Below are positions 25,781-34,004 of a stretch of 64,000 nt of DNA, in pieces. Source of the stretch: JAGVPT01 sp964439265 (GTDB lineage: Bacteria; Bacteroidota; Ignavibacteria; UBA10030; UBA8401). How positions within the stretch are numbered: the stretch's first letter is position 1; every line of letters begins with the position of its first letter. A program made the translations under genes and the position numbers. The notes under the pieces were generated by a model. It ran no database searches. It had not been told where the DNA came from and worked only from the letters and a program-made list of their open reading frames with translations. Location: the NCBI GenBank assembly GCA_964439265.1, contig CAYTOA010000015.1, forward strand, positions 11,117 through 75,116, written 5' to 3'.

Positions 25781-26577
25781 TGCTCGTTGATTATCACACT
25801 CATACCGCTCTCTGTAAACATGCTGATGGCGTACTCGAAGAATACATCCTGCACGCGATATCCGCGAAGTTGAAGGAGATCGGATGTTCGGACCATTCAC
25901 CGATGCCGAACAATTTCGATGCGCAGCACCGGATGACGATGGATCAGTTTCTCCAGAGCTATAAGCCGGATGTTCTTGCGTTAAGGGAAAAATATCGCGG
26001 CATGATCGATGTCAAGTTCGCGGTAGAGGGGGATTTTTTCCCGGGGACGGAATTGTGGGTGAAAGAGTTTAATTCTCAACACGAGTTTGATTATATTATC
26101 GGGTCTGTCCATTACCTCGGAGAGTGGGGGTTTGATAATCCAACATTCATCCACAAATACGAGGAGCGCAATGTTGACGAAGTATACGCTCAGTATTACG
26201 ACCATATCAAAAGATCTGCGGCGGCGAAGTTGTTCGATATTATCGGCCACTGCGACCTCGTCAAGAAGTTCGGGCACCGTCCGTCAAGGAACATGGAGGA
26301 AGTGCTGCGGGAAGTTTTTAAAGTTGTAAGATCTGCGGACATGGCGGTCGAGATCAACACGTCCGGCCTGCGGAAACCGGTAAAAGAAGTGTATCCCAGC
26401 GAGCAGATATTAAAGATCATTCATGAATATAACATTCCGCTCGCGTTAGGTTCGGACGCCCATTCGCCCGGCGAGGTAGGCAAAGGCTTCACCATCGCTG
26501 CACAGCTCATCGAGAAATACGGTAACGGCAAGATCTCAACTTTTACAAAGAGACAACGAAGCGAATTACGGATATGA
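25780..26577 (+). CDS. Histidinol-phosphatase-type PHP-domain phosphoesterase
   Basis: A 265-residue metal-dependent phosphoesterase of the HisK/YtvP type. The PHP motifs appear in order: DYHTHTALCKHADG (residues 3-16), GCSDHSP, EGDFF, IGSVHYLGEW, GHCDLVKKFGH and LGSDAHSPGEVG, giving the expected His/Asp metal ligands. The family includes monofunctional histidinol phosphatases. No other his genes are nearby, so a different phosphate substrate is possible. TAATG overlap links it to the DUF2520 gene. Confidence 0.85.
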   Translation: MLVDYHTHTALCKHADGVLEEYILHAISAKLKEIGCSDHSPMPNNFDAQHRMTMDQFLQSYKPDVLALREKYRGMIDVKFAVEGDFFPGTELWVKEFNSQHEFDYIIGSVHYLGEWGFDNPTFIHKYEERNVDEVYAQYYDHIKRSAAAKLFDIIGHCDLVKKFGHRPSRNMEEVLREVFKVVRSADMAVEINTSGLRKPVKEVYPSEQILKIIHEYNIPLALGSDAHSPGEVGKGFTIAAQLIEKYGNGKISTFTKRQRSELRI

Positions 26578-26594
26578 TTGCAAGAATCATCCTT

Positions 26595-26629
26595 AATTCA
26601 TAATTCCTAATTCCTAATTCATAATTGTC
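26595..26629 (+). repeat. 7-base tandem repeat, AATTCNT type
   Basis: Five contiguous heptamers, two AATTCAT, two AATTCCT and one AATTGTC, in the short spacer immediately before the nucleotidyltransferase start codon. Confidence 0.8.
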
Positions 26630-26632
26630 CTC

Positions 26633-27697
26633 ATGAAGGCCCTTATTGCATCCGGCGGCCGCGGCACGCGGCTTCGCCCTATTACTCACACGCAAAACAA
26701 ACATCTCATTCCCATCGCGAATAAACCCATTCTCTTTTACGCGATCGAAGCCGCCATCGATGCGGGCATCAAAGAAATCGGGATCGTTCACAACGCCGAC
26801 AGTCAGGAAGTCCCGGGTTATGTCGGCGATGGCGGCCGCTGGGGGATAAAGATTTCATACATCCCCCAGGAGAAACCCGGAGGGCTTGCTCAGGTCGTGA
26901 TGCTCGCGGAAAAATTCGTCGATGGCGATAATTTTGTGTTTTACCTTGGCGATAATATGGTTGTGGGAGGGATCAAAAAGTATATCGAAGATTTTCAAAA
27001 ATCCAATTGCAACTGCTGGCTGACGCTTTCGAAGGTGAAAGACCCCGGACGGTTCGGCGTTCCCGAAATCAAAAACAATCGCATTGTCGGTGTTGAAGAA
27101 AAACCGAAAAAACCCAAAAGCCAGTATGCCGTTGCTGGAATATATATTTACGACCAACATATTTTCGAGGCATGTAAGGCGATCAAGCCCAGCAAGAGGG
27201 GAGAACTGGAAATTTCCGATGCGCATCAATATCTTATCGACAAAAAATTTTCCATCGGATTCAGCGAGATTACCGGATGGTGGAAGGATACGGGAAAGCC
27301 GCTCGATCTGCTCGAGGCAAATCGGCTGGTCCTCGACAATATCGAATCTTCAAACCTCGGGAAGATAGACGCAAAATCGAACGTTGCCGGAAAGGTCATC
27401 ATTGAAGAGGGCGCAAAGATCGTGGACAGCGTGGTGCGCGGCCCGGTGATCATCGGAAAGAACTGCCATATTGAAGAAAGTTATATCGGTCCGTATACGG
27501 CCGTGGGGAACAATACCATCATCAGGAAAAGCGAAGTGGAATACAGCATCATCCTTCGTGACTGCAAAATTCAAAACGTCGGAATCCGCATCGAGGGAAG
27601 TATTCTCGGCAACGATGTCGAGATCCTGGAGGCAAGCGGCAAGCCGCGCGTTCACCGGTTCATGATTGGAGACCAAAGCAGGATTGAAGTGGCGTAG
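26633..27697 (+). CDS. Glucose-1-phosphate thymidylyltransferase, long form
   Basis: A 354-residue nucleotidyltransferase that makes dTDP-glucose or a similar activated sugar. The N-terminal catalytic domain has ASGGRGTRLRP (residues 6-16), KHLIPIANKPI, YLGDNM and EKPKKPKSQYAVAGIYIYD. From about residue 245 a left-handed beta-helix of hexapeptide repeats follows (GAKIVDSVVRGPVIIGKNCHIEESYIG). This two-domain build matches the long RmlA group common in archaea and actinomycetes. No other dTDP-sugar genes are adjacent. ATG 26633 lies four bases beyond a heptamer repeat with no clear Shine-Dalgarno sequence. Confidence 0.9.
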   Translation: MKALIASGGRGTRLRPITHTQNKHLIPIANKPILFYAIEAAIDAGIKEIGIVHNADSQEVPGYVGDGGRWGIKISYIPQEKPGGLAQVVMLAEKFVDGDNFVFYLGDNMVVGGIKKYIEDFQKSNCNCWLTLSKVKDPGRFGVPEIKNNRIVGVEEKPKKPKSQYAVAGIYIYDQHIFEACKAIKPSKRGELEISDAHQYLIDKKFSIGFSEITGWWKDTGKPLDLLEANRLVLDNIESSNLGKIDAKSNVAGKVIIEEGAKIVDSVVRGPVIIGKNCHIEESYIGPYTAVGNNTIIRKSEVEYSIILRDCKIQNVGIRIEGSILGNDVEILEASGKPRVHRFMIGDQSRIEVA

Positions 27698-27709
27698 CCA
27701 TAGTCGAGT

Positions 27710-28210
27710 ATGTCAAACAAAAGTGACTCAAAAACATTCCTACTTATCGTGCTTGCGGCATTGGCCGTGGTTCTGACAATTATCCGTGAACGGTCTGTCG
27801 CGCCACCGCAAACGGCCGACGTGCAATCGGTGCGCGCGGCTCTTCCGCTCAAGGAAATATCGCTGATCGTCGACTCGACGCTGAAACAGATATCCGTACC
27901 AATGGATAAAGTGCGTCGAACGAACATCGCAGTCGGGGATGTGCAAGGAGTAAGGGAAGAACTGAGAATTCACGTTTCTCCTGAATTTGATGCAGTCCGT
28001 GCTCTCACGGCGCTAACGGATTCGCTTCGGCGATTCAATGTCGCGTTGGCCTCCACGGAAAACCTAAAAGAAAAAACATCCACAATTCATCTTTCGTTCG
28101 ATAAACGAGTATTTGAAAGCATCGTCATAGCGAAAGAAGATCAACAGAAGGGAGCACGACCATCGGTAAGGAAGAAGCAAAAGGAAATGCGGCACAAAGC
28201 CCGGCGGTAA
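27710..28210 (+). CDS. Single-span membrane protein of unknown function
   Basis: A 166-residue protein, not recognised. One N-terminal membrane span (TFLLIVLAALAVVLTII, residues 9-25) is followed by a mixed alpha/beta extracytoplasmic segment and a strongly basic C-terminus (KKQKEMRHKARR). It follows the nucleotidyltransferase by 12 bases, and its TAA overlaps the glyQS ATG by one base, which supports real coding. Confidence 0.65.
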   Translation: MSNKSDSKTFLLIVLAALAVVLTIIRERSVAPPQTADVQSVRAALPLKEISLIVDSTLKQISVPMDKVRRTNIAVGDVQGVREELRIHVSPEFDAVRALTALTDSLRRFNVALASTENLKEKTSTIHLSFDKRVFESIVIAKEDQQKGARPSVRKKQKEMRHKARR

Positions 28211-29658
28211 TGGAAAAAATAGTCTCGCTGGCAAAACGGCGGGGCTTTGTTTTTCAATCGAGCGAGATTTACGGCGGCCTGAACGGCTGCTGGGATTACG
28301 GTCCGATGGGCGTCGAACTGTTGAATAATCTGAAACAGGCATGGTGGCGGTCCATGACCCTTCGCGACGACATCGAAGGAGTGGATGCATCCATCTTAAT
28401 GCATCCCCGGGTATGGGAAGCTTCAGGTCACGTCGAGAATTTCACCGACCCGATGGTAGACTGCAAACAATGCAAGGCGCGCTACAGAGTCGATGTCCTT
28501 TTCGACGAACTTTCGGTGAAAAAGAAGAAGGAGATCTTGCGCGCGCTCGACCCTGCGGCATTTGCGGGACAGCTCGACGACCGGAAGGTCGTCGAAGAGT
28601 TTGCCCTTCGCGTTTCGTCCGATGACGTGATCGCCAACGTCATCAAGACGCTGGTTTCGTGCCCCAATTGCGGCAACAAGGGAACGTTTACAGACGCCCG
28701 CCAGTTCAATCTCATGTTCAAGACGTTTGTCGGTCCAGTAGAGGATACGAACAATGTCGTCTATCTTCGCCCCGAAACGGCACAGGGGATCTTTGTCAAC
28801 TTCCTCAACATTCAGAGCGCGTCGAGGCAGAAGCTCCCGTTCGGAATTGCGCAGATCGGAAAAGCTTTCCGGAACGAGATCAACACGAAAAACTTCCTCT
28901 TCCGGACGCGCGAGTTTGAGCAGATGGAGATGCAGTATTTTGTCAAGCCGGGGGAAGAGGACAAATGGTTCGAGTACTGGCGCGAACAGCGGTTGAAATG
29001 GTTTCTCGATCTTGGCATGAAGAGGGAGCAGCTGCAGTGGCACAAACATGAAAAACTCGCGCACTATGCGAAAGCGGCGTACGACATCGAATACCAGTTT
29101 CCATTCGGCTGGGGAGAGATCGAAGGTATCCACAGTCGAACGAACTTTGACCTTTCGCGCCACGAGGAATATTCCGGCAAGAGCATGAAATACTTTGATG
29201 ATCAGACGAAGGAGAAATTCACTCCGTTCGTTATTGAAACATCCGCAGGGGCAAGCCGTTCGTTTATGGCGTTCCTTGTGGCCGCATATGATGAAGAATC
29301 GGCGCCGACGGCCGAAGGAAAAGAAGAAATGCGAACGGTGCTCCATTTGCATCCACGCCTCGCGCCGGTCAAAGCCGCCGTTCTCCCTCTTGTCAACCGC
29401 GACGGCATGGACACCATCGCGCATACGATGACGCTCGACCTTCAGAAGTCATTCCGGGTCTTCTATGACGACAGCGGGGCCGTGGGCCGGCGGTACCGGC
29501 GCCAGGATGAGATAGGAACGCCTTTCTGCTTTACGGTTGATTCGCAAACACTGCAGGACCAGACGGTCACCGTGCGAGAGCGCGACTCAATGAACCAGGA
29601 ACGGATTGCTCTCGGAGCTGCGAGAACCTACTTACTCGACAAACTAGAGGCGTTATGA
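28210..29658 (+). CDS. glyQS: Glycyl-tRNA synthetase, dimeric type
   Basis: Charges tRNA-Gly. This is the single-chain alpha2 class II enzyme (482 residues) found in archaea, eukaryotes and some bacteria, not the alpha2-beta2 form. It opens with KRRGFVFQSSEIYGGLNGCWDYGPMG. Cysteine pairs CKQCKARY (near residue 78) and CPNCGNKG (near residue 155) form a zinc-ribbon insert. Class II motif 2 is FRNEINTKNFLFRTREFEQME. The C-terminal anticodon domain starts near LAPVKAAVLPLVNRDG. Its stop overlaps the next start as ATGA. Confidence 0.95.
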   Translation: MEKIVSLAKRRGFVFQSSEIYGGLNGCWDYGPMGVELLNNLKQAWWRSMTLRDDIEGVDASILMHPRVWEASGHVENFTDPMVDCKQCKARYRVDVLFDELSVKKKKEILRALDPAAFAGQLDDRKVVEEFALRVSSDDVIANVIKTLVSCPNCGNKGTFTDARQFNLMFKTFVGPVEDTNNVVYLRPETAQGIFVNFLNIQSASRQKLPFGIAQIGKAFRNEINTKNFLFRTREFEQMEMQYFVKPGEEDKWFEYWREQRLKWFLDLGMKREQLQWHKHEKLAHYAKAAYDIEYQFPFGWGEIEGIHSRTNFDLSRHEEYSGKSMKYFDDQTKEKFTPFVIETSAGASRSFMAFLVAAYDEESAPTAEGKEEMRTVLHLHPRLAPVKAAVLPLVNRDGMDTIAHTMTLDLQKSFRVFYDDSGAVGRRYRRQDEIGTPFCFTVDSQTLQDQTVTVRERDSMNQERIALGAARTYLLDKLEAL

Positions 29659-30608
29659 GATCCATTTTCTACAACGAAGCCGAGAGAACTATTCGTGCAG
29701 GATGGCGGATGGGGATATTTGTCGCTGTTCTTGCGGGCATCGCTACGGTGTTCAGTTTTCCCGCTAAACTAATACTGCCGCACCTTCATTTTTTACCTCC
29801 AATTGCCTCGAATGAAATGTTTCTCTATGGGGCGTTGCTCGTCGCAACGTGGCTCGTCATCAAATATCTTGAAGGAAGACCTGCGTTGACGTCGGTTGGA
29901 TTTCCCCGCCATGGGAATATTCTGCGCGAGTTGGGGCAGGGGACGCTCATCGGCGGGGGGATGATGACTATAATTTTTGTTGCTGAACACAGTTTTGGCA
30001 TGGCTGCGCTCTCGTTCAAATCTCTTTCGTTTCTTCAAGTCTTCCATATGTTCGGCGTGAGCGTCGTTATTTTTGTGGTCGGGGCGTTCGGCGAAGAATT
30101 GCTTTTTCGCGGATACCTCTTCCAGACAATGGTGGAAGGGACGGGAAAAATAATCTCCGTCGTTGTGTTCGGATGCTTGTTCGGGCTCGCTCACCTGAGC
30201 AACCCGAATGTCACGTTCTTTTCGCTTGTCAATGTCGCCCTTGCCGGCGCGTGGCTTTCACTGGCATATTTCAAAACGAGAACGCTCTGGTTTCCGATCG
30301 CCCTTCACTTCTCGTGGAATTTCTTTCAGAACCATATCTTTTCATTTCCCGTGAGCGGCATCCAATTCGAAAAATATCAGCTGGGCGTGCTGACGCAGTC
30401 CGGACCTGTGTGGCTGACGGGAGGGACATTCGGTCCCGAAGGAGGCGCCCTGGCGACGATCATGCTGGTAGCTGCTGGTGCGTTCATCTATTTTTCAGAC
30501 TGGATAACTGCTTCCGTTAAGGTATGGACGATTGAAAAATGGAATGAAGAGAAAACTGAGACTTCGAATAATGTGCAAAACTCAGAACCGAATACCGAAC
30601 TTTCATGA
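29655..30608 (+). CDS. CPBP-family intramembrane metalloprotease
   Basis: A 317-residue polytopic membrane protein of the CAAX-protease/bacteriocin-processing (Abi) family. The catalytic motifs are FGEELLFRGYLFQ (EExxxR) near residue 145, FGLAHLSNP, and LHFSWNFFQNH near residue 215. About seven membrane spans are visible. Substrates of bacterial members are mostly unknown; prenyl-protein processing and immunity roles have been reported in the family. It is translationally coupled to glyQS. The last codons carry a degenerate 7-base-period repeat. Confidence 0.88.
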   Translation: MRSIFYNEAERTIRAGWRMGIFVAVLAGIATVFSFPAKLILPHLHFLPPIASNEMFLYGALLVATWLVIKYLEGRPALTSVGFPRHGNILRELGQGTLIGGGMMTIIFVAEHSFGMAALSFKSLSFLQVFHMFGVSVVIFVVGAFGEELLFRGYLFQTMVEGTGKIISVVVFGCLFGLAHLSNPNVTFFSLVNVALAGAWLSLAYFKTRTLWFPIALHFSWNFFQNHIFSFPVSGIQFEKYQLGVLTQSGPVWLTGGTFGPEGGALATIMLVAAGAFIYFSDWITASVKVWTIEKWNEEKTETSNNVQNSEPNTELS

Positions 30609-31836
30609 CGATATCGCTTTGACCGATCATTGGCTACATCGGCCTCTAAAGAGACTGGCCATTTCCACTCTGCTGAAATACATCGCGCTGCCCTTATCGC
30701 TCTCCTTCATGGTACCGTCGCACGGCACCTCGCAATGGCTCACGGATCCGGACTTCGACCTTCACACAAAGCAAGGCATCGATCACGTCTATAACCTTGA
30801 GTTTGACCGGGCAAATAAGGATTTCGAATATCTTACTTCGGTCTACCCGAACCATCCAGCCGGATATTTTTTCCTCGCCATGGTGGATTGGTGGAGGATA
30901 TCGTTGGATTTTGACAACGAATCGCTCGATGATACATTTATCGCCAAGCTCGATGTTGTGATCGATAAGTGCGACAGCATTCTGGACAATCATCCGGACG
31001 ACGTGACAGCCTTGTTTTTTAAAGGCGGCTCGCTTGGTTTCCGCGGACGCCTTCGCGCGAATCGCGGGAGCTGGATCAAGGCCGCAAACGACGGCCGGCT
31101 CGCGCTTCCGATCGTGCGGCACGCGTACAGCATTGCGCCGGATAATTACGACATTCTTCTCGGCATGGGCATCTACAATTATTACGCCGAGGCGATTCCG
31201 GAACAGTATCCGATCGTGAAGCCCCTTATGTTCTTCTTCCCGAACGGTGACAAAAAGAAAGGAATTGAACAGCTTACTGCTGCTGCCGAAAAAGCGAAAT
31301 ATGCTTCCGTCGAGGCCGATTATTTCCTTCTTCAGCTGAATTATACGCATGAGCGTCAGTACGACAAGGCTCTCGAGATCGCACTGAAACTGTTTACCCG
31401 GTATCCACGGAATGTTGTCTTTCACCGTTATGTCGGAAGGTGTTACATCAGCCTCGGGAAATGGGAGAATGCGCACGCCGTGTTCCGGGAAATTCTCTCC
31501 CGCTGCGACGGCGCCGGCGGGGGGATGGCCGGGTACACCGATTCATCGAAGCGGGAGGCTTTGTATTACCTGGGTGTCTATGCGATGAACACCGGTAAAT
31601 ACGACGAGTCGCTGGAGCATTTCGTCCAGTGCGATGAACTGAGCAAGGTGCTGGATAAGAGCGGCGAGTCCGGCTTTGCGGTGATGGCAAATCTCCGCAT
31701 CGGATTCATCTACGACATTCAGATGAAGCGGGACCTCGCACTAGCGCAATACAATAAGGTTCTTGCGATGAGGAAGTTCGAAAACTCATACGACCAGGCG
31801 GAACAATACATCAAGGTTCGGTATTCGGCAAAATGA
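30571..31836 (+). CDS. TPR-repeat protein with signal peptide
   Basis: About 421 residues. An N-terminal hydrophobic segment (LKYIALPLSLSFMVPSHGTS) looks like a signal peptide. TPR-like helical repeats follow (NLEFDRANKDFEYLTSVYPNHPAGYFFLAMVDWW; YDKALEIALKLFTRYPRNVVFHRYVGRCYISLGKWENA). The start is uncertain: ATG 30544, ATG 30571 and TTG 30619 are all in frame and none has a good Shine-Dalgarno sequence; the first two overlap the CPBP gene. The stop overlaps the ZIP start as ATGA. The role is unknown. Confidence 0.82.
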   Translation: MCKTQNRIPNFHDDIALTDHWLHRPLKRLAISTLLKYIALPLSLSFMVPSHGTSQWLTDPDFDLHTKQGIDHVYNLEFDRANKDFEYLTSVYPNHPAGYFFLAMVDWWRISLDFDNESLDDTFIAKLDVVIDKCDSILDNHPDDVTALFFKGGSLGFRGRLRANRGSWIKAANDGRLALPIVRHAYSIAPDNYDILLGMGIYNYYAEAIPEQYPIVKPLMFFFPNGDKKKGIEQLTAAAEKAKYASVEADYFLLQLNYTHERQYDKALEIALKLFTRYPRNVVFHRYVGRCYISLGKWENAHAVFREILSRCDGAGGGMAGYTDSSKREALYYLGVYAMNTGKYDESLEHFVQCDELSKVLDKSGESGFAVMANLRIGFIYDIQMKRDLALAQYNKVLAMRKFENSYDQAEQYIKVRYSAK

Positions 31837-32588
31837 ATATTCCTTTCACGATAATATTGTTCGGCCTCGTTGCCGCGGGCGCGGAAATTCTCGGCGGCAG
31901 CGTTGTTTTAATGCAAAAAAAATGGCCGGAGAAAATCCAGGAATATTTGTTAGCGCTCGGAGCAGGTTTCATTCTGGCACTTGTGCTTCTGGACCTCATT
32001 CCCGTCAGCATCGATAGGATCGGGCCCACGGCTCCGCTTCTCATTTTAATAGGTTTCAGTGTGATGCATTTTGCCGAACACACTGTGGTCGGTCATCTGC
32101 ATTTTGGAGAAGAGACCCATTCCGAAGTCATGGTGTCAAAAGTGGCCAGCTACTCGGCGTTCTGGGGTCTGTTCATCCATGCATTCTTTGACGGAGTTTC
32201 AATTTCAGCGGGCATGCAGTTCAATTTTTCGCTTGGCCTGATGATCTTCTTCGCGATACTGCTGCACAAGTTCCCGGAAGGATTGACGATCGCCTCCGTG
32301 ATGCTCGCTGCTGACCATCCTCGAAGAAATGCGTTTTGGGCTTCCGCTGGAGCGGGAGCCGGGACCATGCTTGGGATCGTCTCGATGTTTTTTCTGAAGG
32401 ATATCAACAGCCAGGTTGTCGGATATGCATTCGCATTTTCAGCGGGGGCAGGGATGTACGTCGGGGCGAGCGATCTGATCCCCGAGATCAACCGCTCGAA
32501 GAATCGGATCGCGCCGATAGTGGTGTTTATCGGTATGGTTCTTTTTTACGCGAGTTCAGCTATCGTAGCGAGAGTTATTGGAATGTGA
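31833..32588 (+). CDS. ZIP-family metal transporter
   Basis: A 251-residue inner-membrane transporter for zinc or another divalent metal, with about eight spans. The metal-site motifs are HAFFDGVSIS near residue 112 and HKFPEGLTIAS near residue 147, equivalent to the HxxxD and HxxPE motifs of ZIP TM4 and TM5. A His-rich loop (HTVVGHLHFGEETH) lies before TM4. It is coupled to the upstream TPR gene by a four-base overlap. No metal-responsive operator was recognised. Confidence 0.92.
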   Translation: MNIPFTIILFGLVAAGAEILGGSVVLMQKKWPEKIQEYLLALGAGFILALVLLDLIPVSIDRIGPTAPLLILIGFSVMHFAEHTVVGHLHFGEETHSEVMVSKVASYSAFWGLFIHAFFDGVSISAGMQFNFSLGLMIFFAILLHKFPEGLTIASVMLAADHPRRNAFWASAGAGAGTMLGIVSMFFLKDINSQVVGYAFAFSAGAGMYVGASDLIPEINRSKNRIAPIVVFIGMVLFYASSAIVARVIGM

Positions 32589-32664
32589 TTATTCTGTTCA
32601 CACAGAAGCAGGGTCGGACTGAAGATTTTGCTTGTTGAATGGTGAAAGGTTCGATTCACTCTCT

Positions 32665-32679
32665 ATAAAGCCGCTTTAT
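32665..32679. terminator. Weak hairpin between convergent genes
   Basis: ATAAAG (32665-32670) and CTTTAT (32674-32679) around CCG, between the convergent ZIP and PorQ-like genes. The stem is short and AT-rich and the T-run is poor, so terminator function is doubtful. Confidence 0.22.
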
Positions 32680-32685
32680 TACTGC

Positions 32686-33660
32686 TCATAGGTTCATATC
32701 GACGGTAATGCTGTTCAGGCTTCCGATCTTTCCAAACGATGTGAAAGCGTAATCGAAGTGAAGAGTCTCAAGTGCGATTCCTCCGCCCAACGAAAATCCT
32801 GCGAGTCCCGACGAGGTACCCAAAGCTAAATCCCTTCGCCTTTCGTTGTCAAACCCAAATCGAAAGCGAATTTCTTTGCTCAACGTAAACTCTCCTCCGA
32901 TGGAATACATCTTAAAATGGGAGACGAGGTCGTCCTGCGTTTCGCTGAGTTGGTGAAAGTCGACATTAAGCAGCAATGGAAGATGCTGCGGCTTGATCGT
33001 TGCGCCAACGCTTACATCAAGAGGGAGACTTTCACGGGTTGAGAGGTATGGGTTCAGCTGGGTCCCGATATTCCGAATGCTGGCTCCGATCGAAACCGGA
33101 TTTGCCCCGGGGATAACGTAAAGAATTCCGAAATCAGCTGCGATGGCGGAAGAAGCCGCGTCGGCAATGGACGAATAAATGAACTTTCCCGCGATTCCGT
33201 AATAAAGGTTCTCTTCAAACTCCGTCGCGAATCCGACTGAGACGGCAAGGTCACCTGCGCTGAACGTCCCGATTTTGTTTGCGAGTTCGTCGGTCTGGTC
33301 AAAGGATCCATAGTTAACGTAATTAACACCGAAGCCGACCTTCCCAATGTCCGAAAGGTCCTGTGCGTACGACACGTACCCGGAATTAATGTCGAGTAAA
33401 TTCTTGAGGTATCCGAACGACGCCTCCGGCCGCTGCATGGTTGCGATGCCCGCCGGGTTGTAGAAGATCGTGTTGACGTCGTTCCGCATCGAGACGAAAC
33501 TGCCGGCCATTCCTGCGGAGCGCGCTCCGACGTCGCTCAATAAAAATGTATAGGTGGAATTCTGTGCAAGGGCTGCACTATAGAATAAGAATAGCGCGAT
33601 GATCGCGAGTGCCGGAAACAGTCTGCCGCTGTTTCGTCGCGATTGAGTCCGAATAGTCAT
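32686..33660 (-). CDS. PorV/PorQ-family outer-membrane protein
   Basis: A 324-residue beta-barrel protein. It has a signal peptide (LFPALAIIALFLFYSAALAQ), then TYTFLLSDVGARSAGMAGSFVSMRNDVNTIFYNPAGIA, the standard opening of PorQ/PorV proteins associated with the type IX secretion system. Barrel strands alternate to the C-terminus. ATG 33660 is chosen because the signal peptide follows directly and GGTGAG lies seven bases upstream. The frame remains open for another 72 codons upstream but encodes nothing protein-like. It implies a T9SS in this organism; no other por genes are in the window. Confidence 0.85.
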   Translation of the reverse strand: MTIRTQSRRNSGRLFPALAIIALFLFYSAALAQNSTYTFLLSDVGARSAGMAGSFVSMRNDVNTIFYNPAGIATMQRPEASFGYLKNLLDINSGYVSYAQDLSDIGKVGFGVNYVNYGSFDQTDELANKIGTFSAGDLAVSVGFATEFEENLYYGIAGKFIYSSIADAASSAIAADFGILYVIPGANPVSIGASIRNIGTQLNPYLSTRESLPLDVSVGATIKPQHLPLLLNVDFHQLSETQDDLVSHFKMYSIGGEFTLSKEIRFRFGFDNERRRDLALGTSSGLAGFSLGGGIALETLHFDYAFTSFGKIGSLNSITVDMNL

Positions 33661-34004
33661 ACGTTTCTCACCAATGTCGTGGACGGATTGACGAAGAGTT
33701 GCGATCATACAGCAGTAAACAAACGTACGATATGATTTCTCACGTTGTTGTATACGGCAGGGATTTGTATTGAGAAATGTAAGAAAACCGTTTTCCAAAG
33801 GCAAGTGGTCGGGGCGGCGGCAATGTCCCGTAAGCTTCCTTCTCTGTTGCGGGGGCATGGGATCGGGAAGAAGCATTCAATGTTGATACGTCCGCCAGGC
33901 GCAATCGTCCTGAGGTCCGAGATGCGCAATCCGCGACGGTTTCCTCCTTTTCGTCTTTCTTCTAAGGTAAAATAGTTTTATTATGATAAATCAACTACGA
34001 GACG
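33661..34004. other. Divergent intergenic region
   Basis: 344 bases between two divergent genes. I see no gene, no clear hairpin and no promoter that meets the pattern seen elsewhere. It must hold the promoters for both neighbours unless they are far weaker than the others. Confidence 0.5.

Noticed and set aside
33661..33876. 72-codon N-terminal extension of the PorQ-like protein
   Set aside because: The extension is Cys/Pro/Arg-rich with no family resemblance, and a clean signal peptide begins at ATG 33660.
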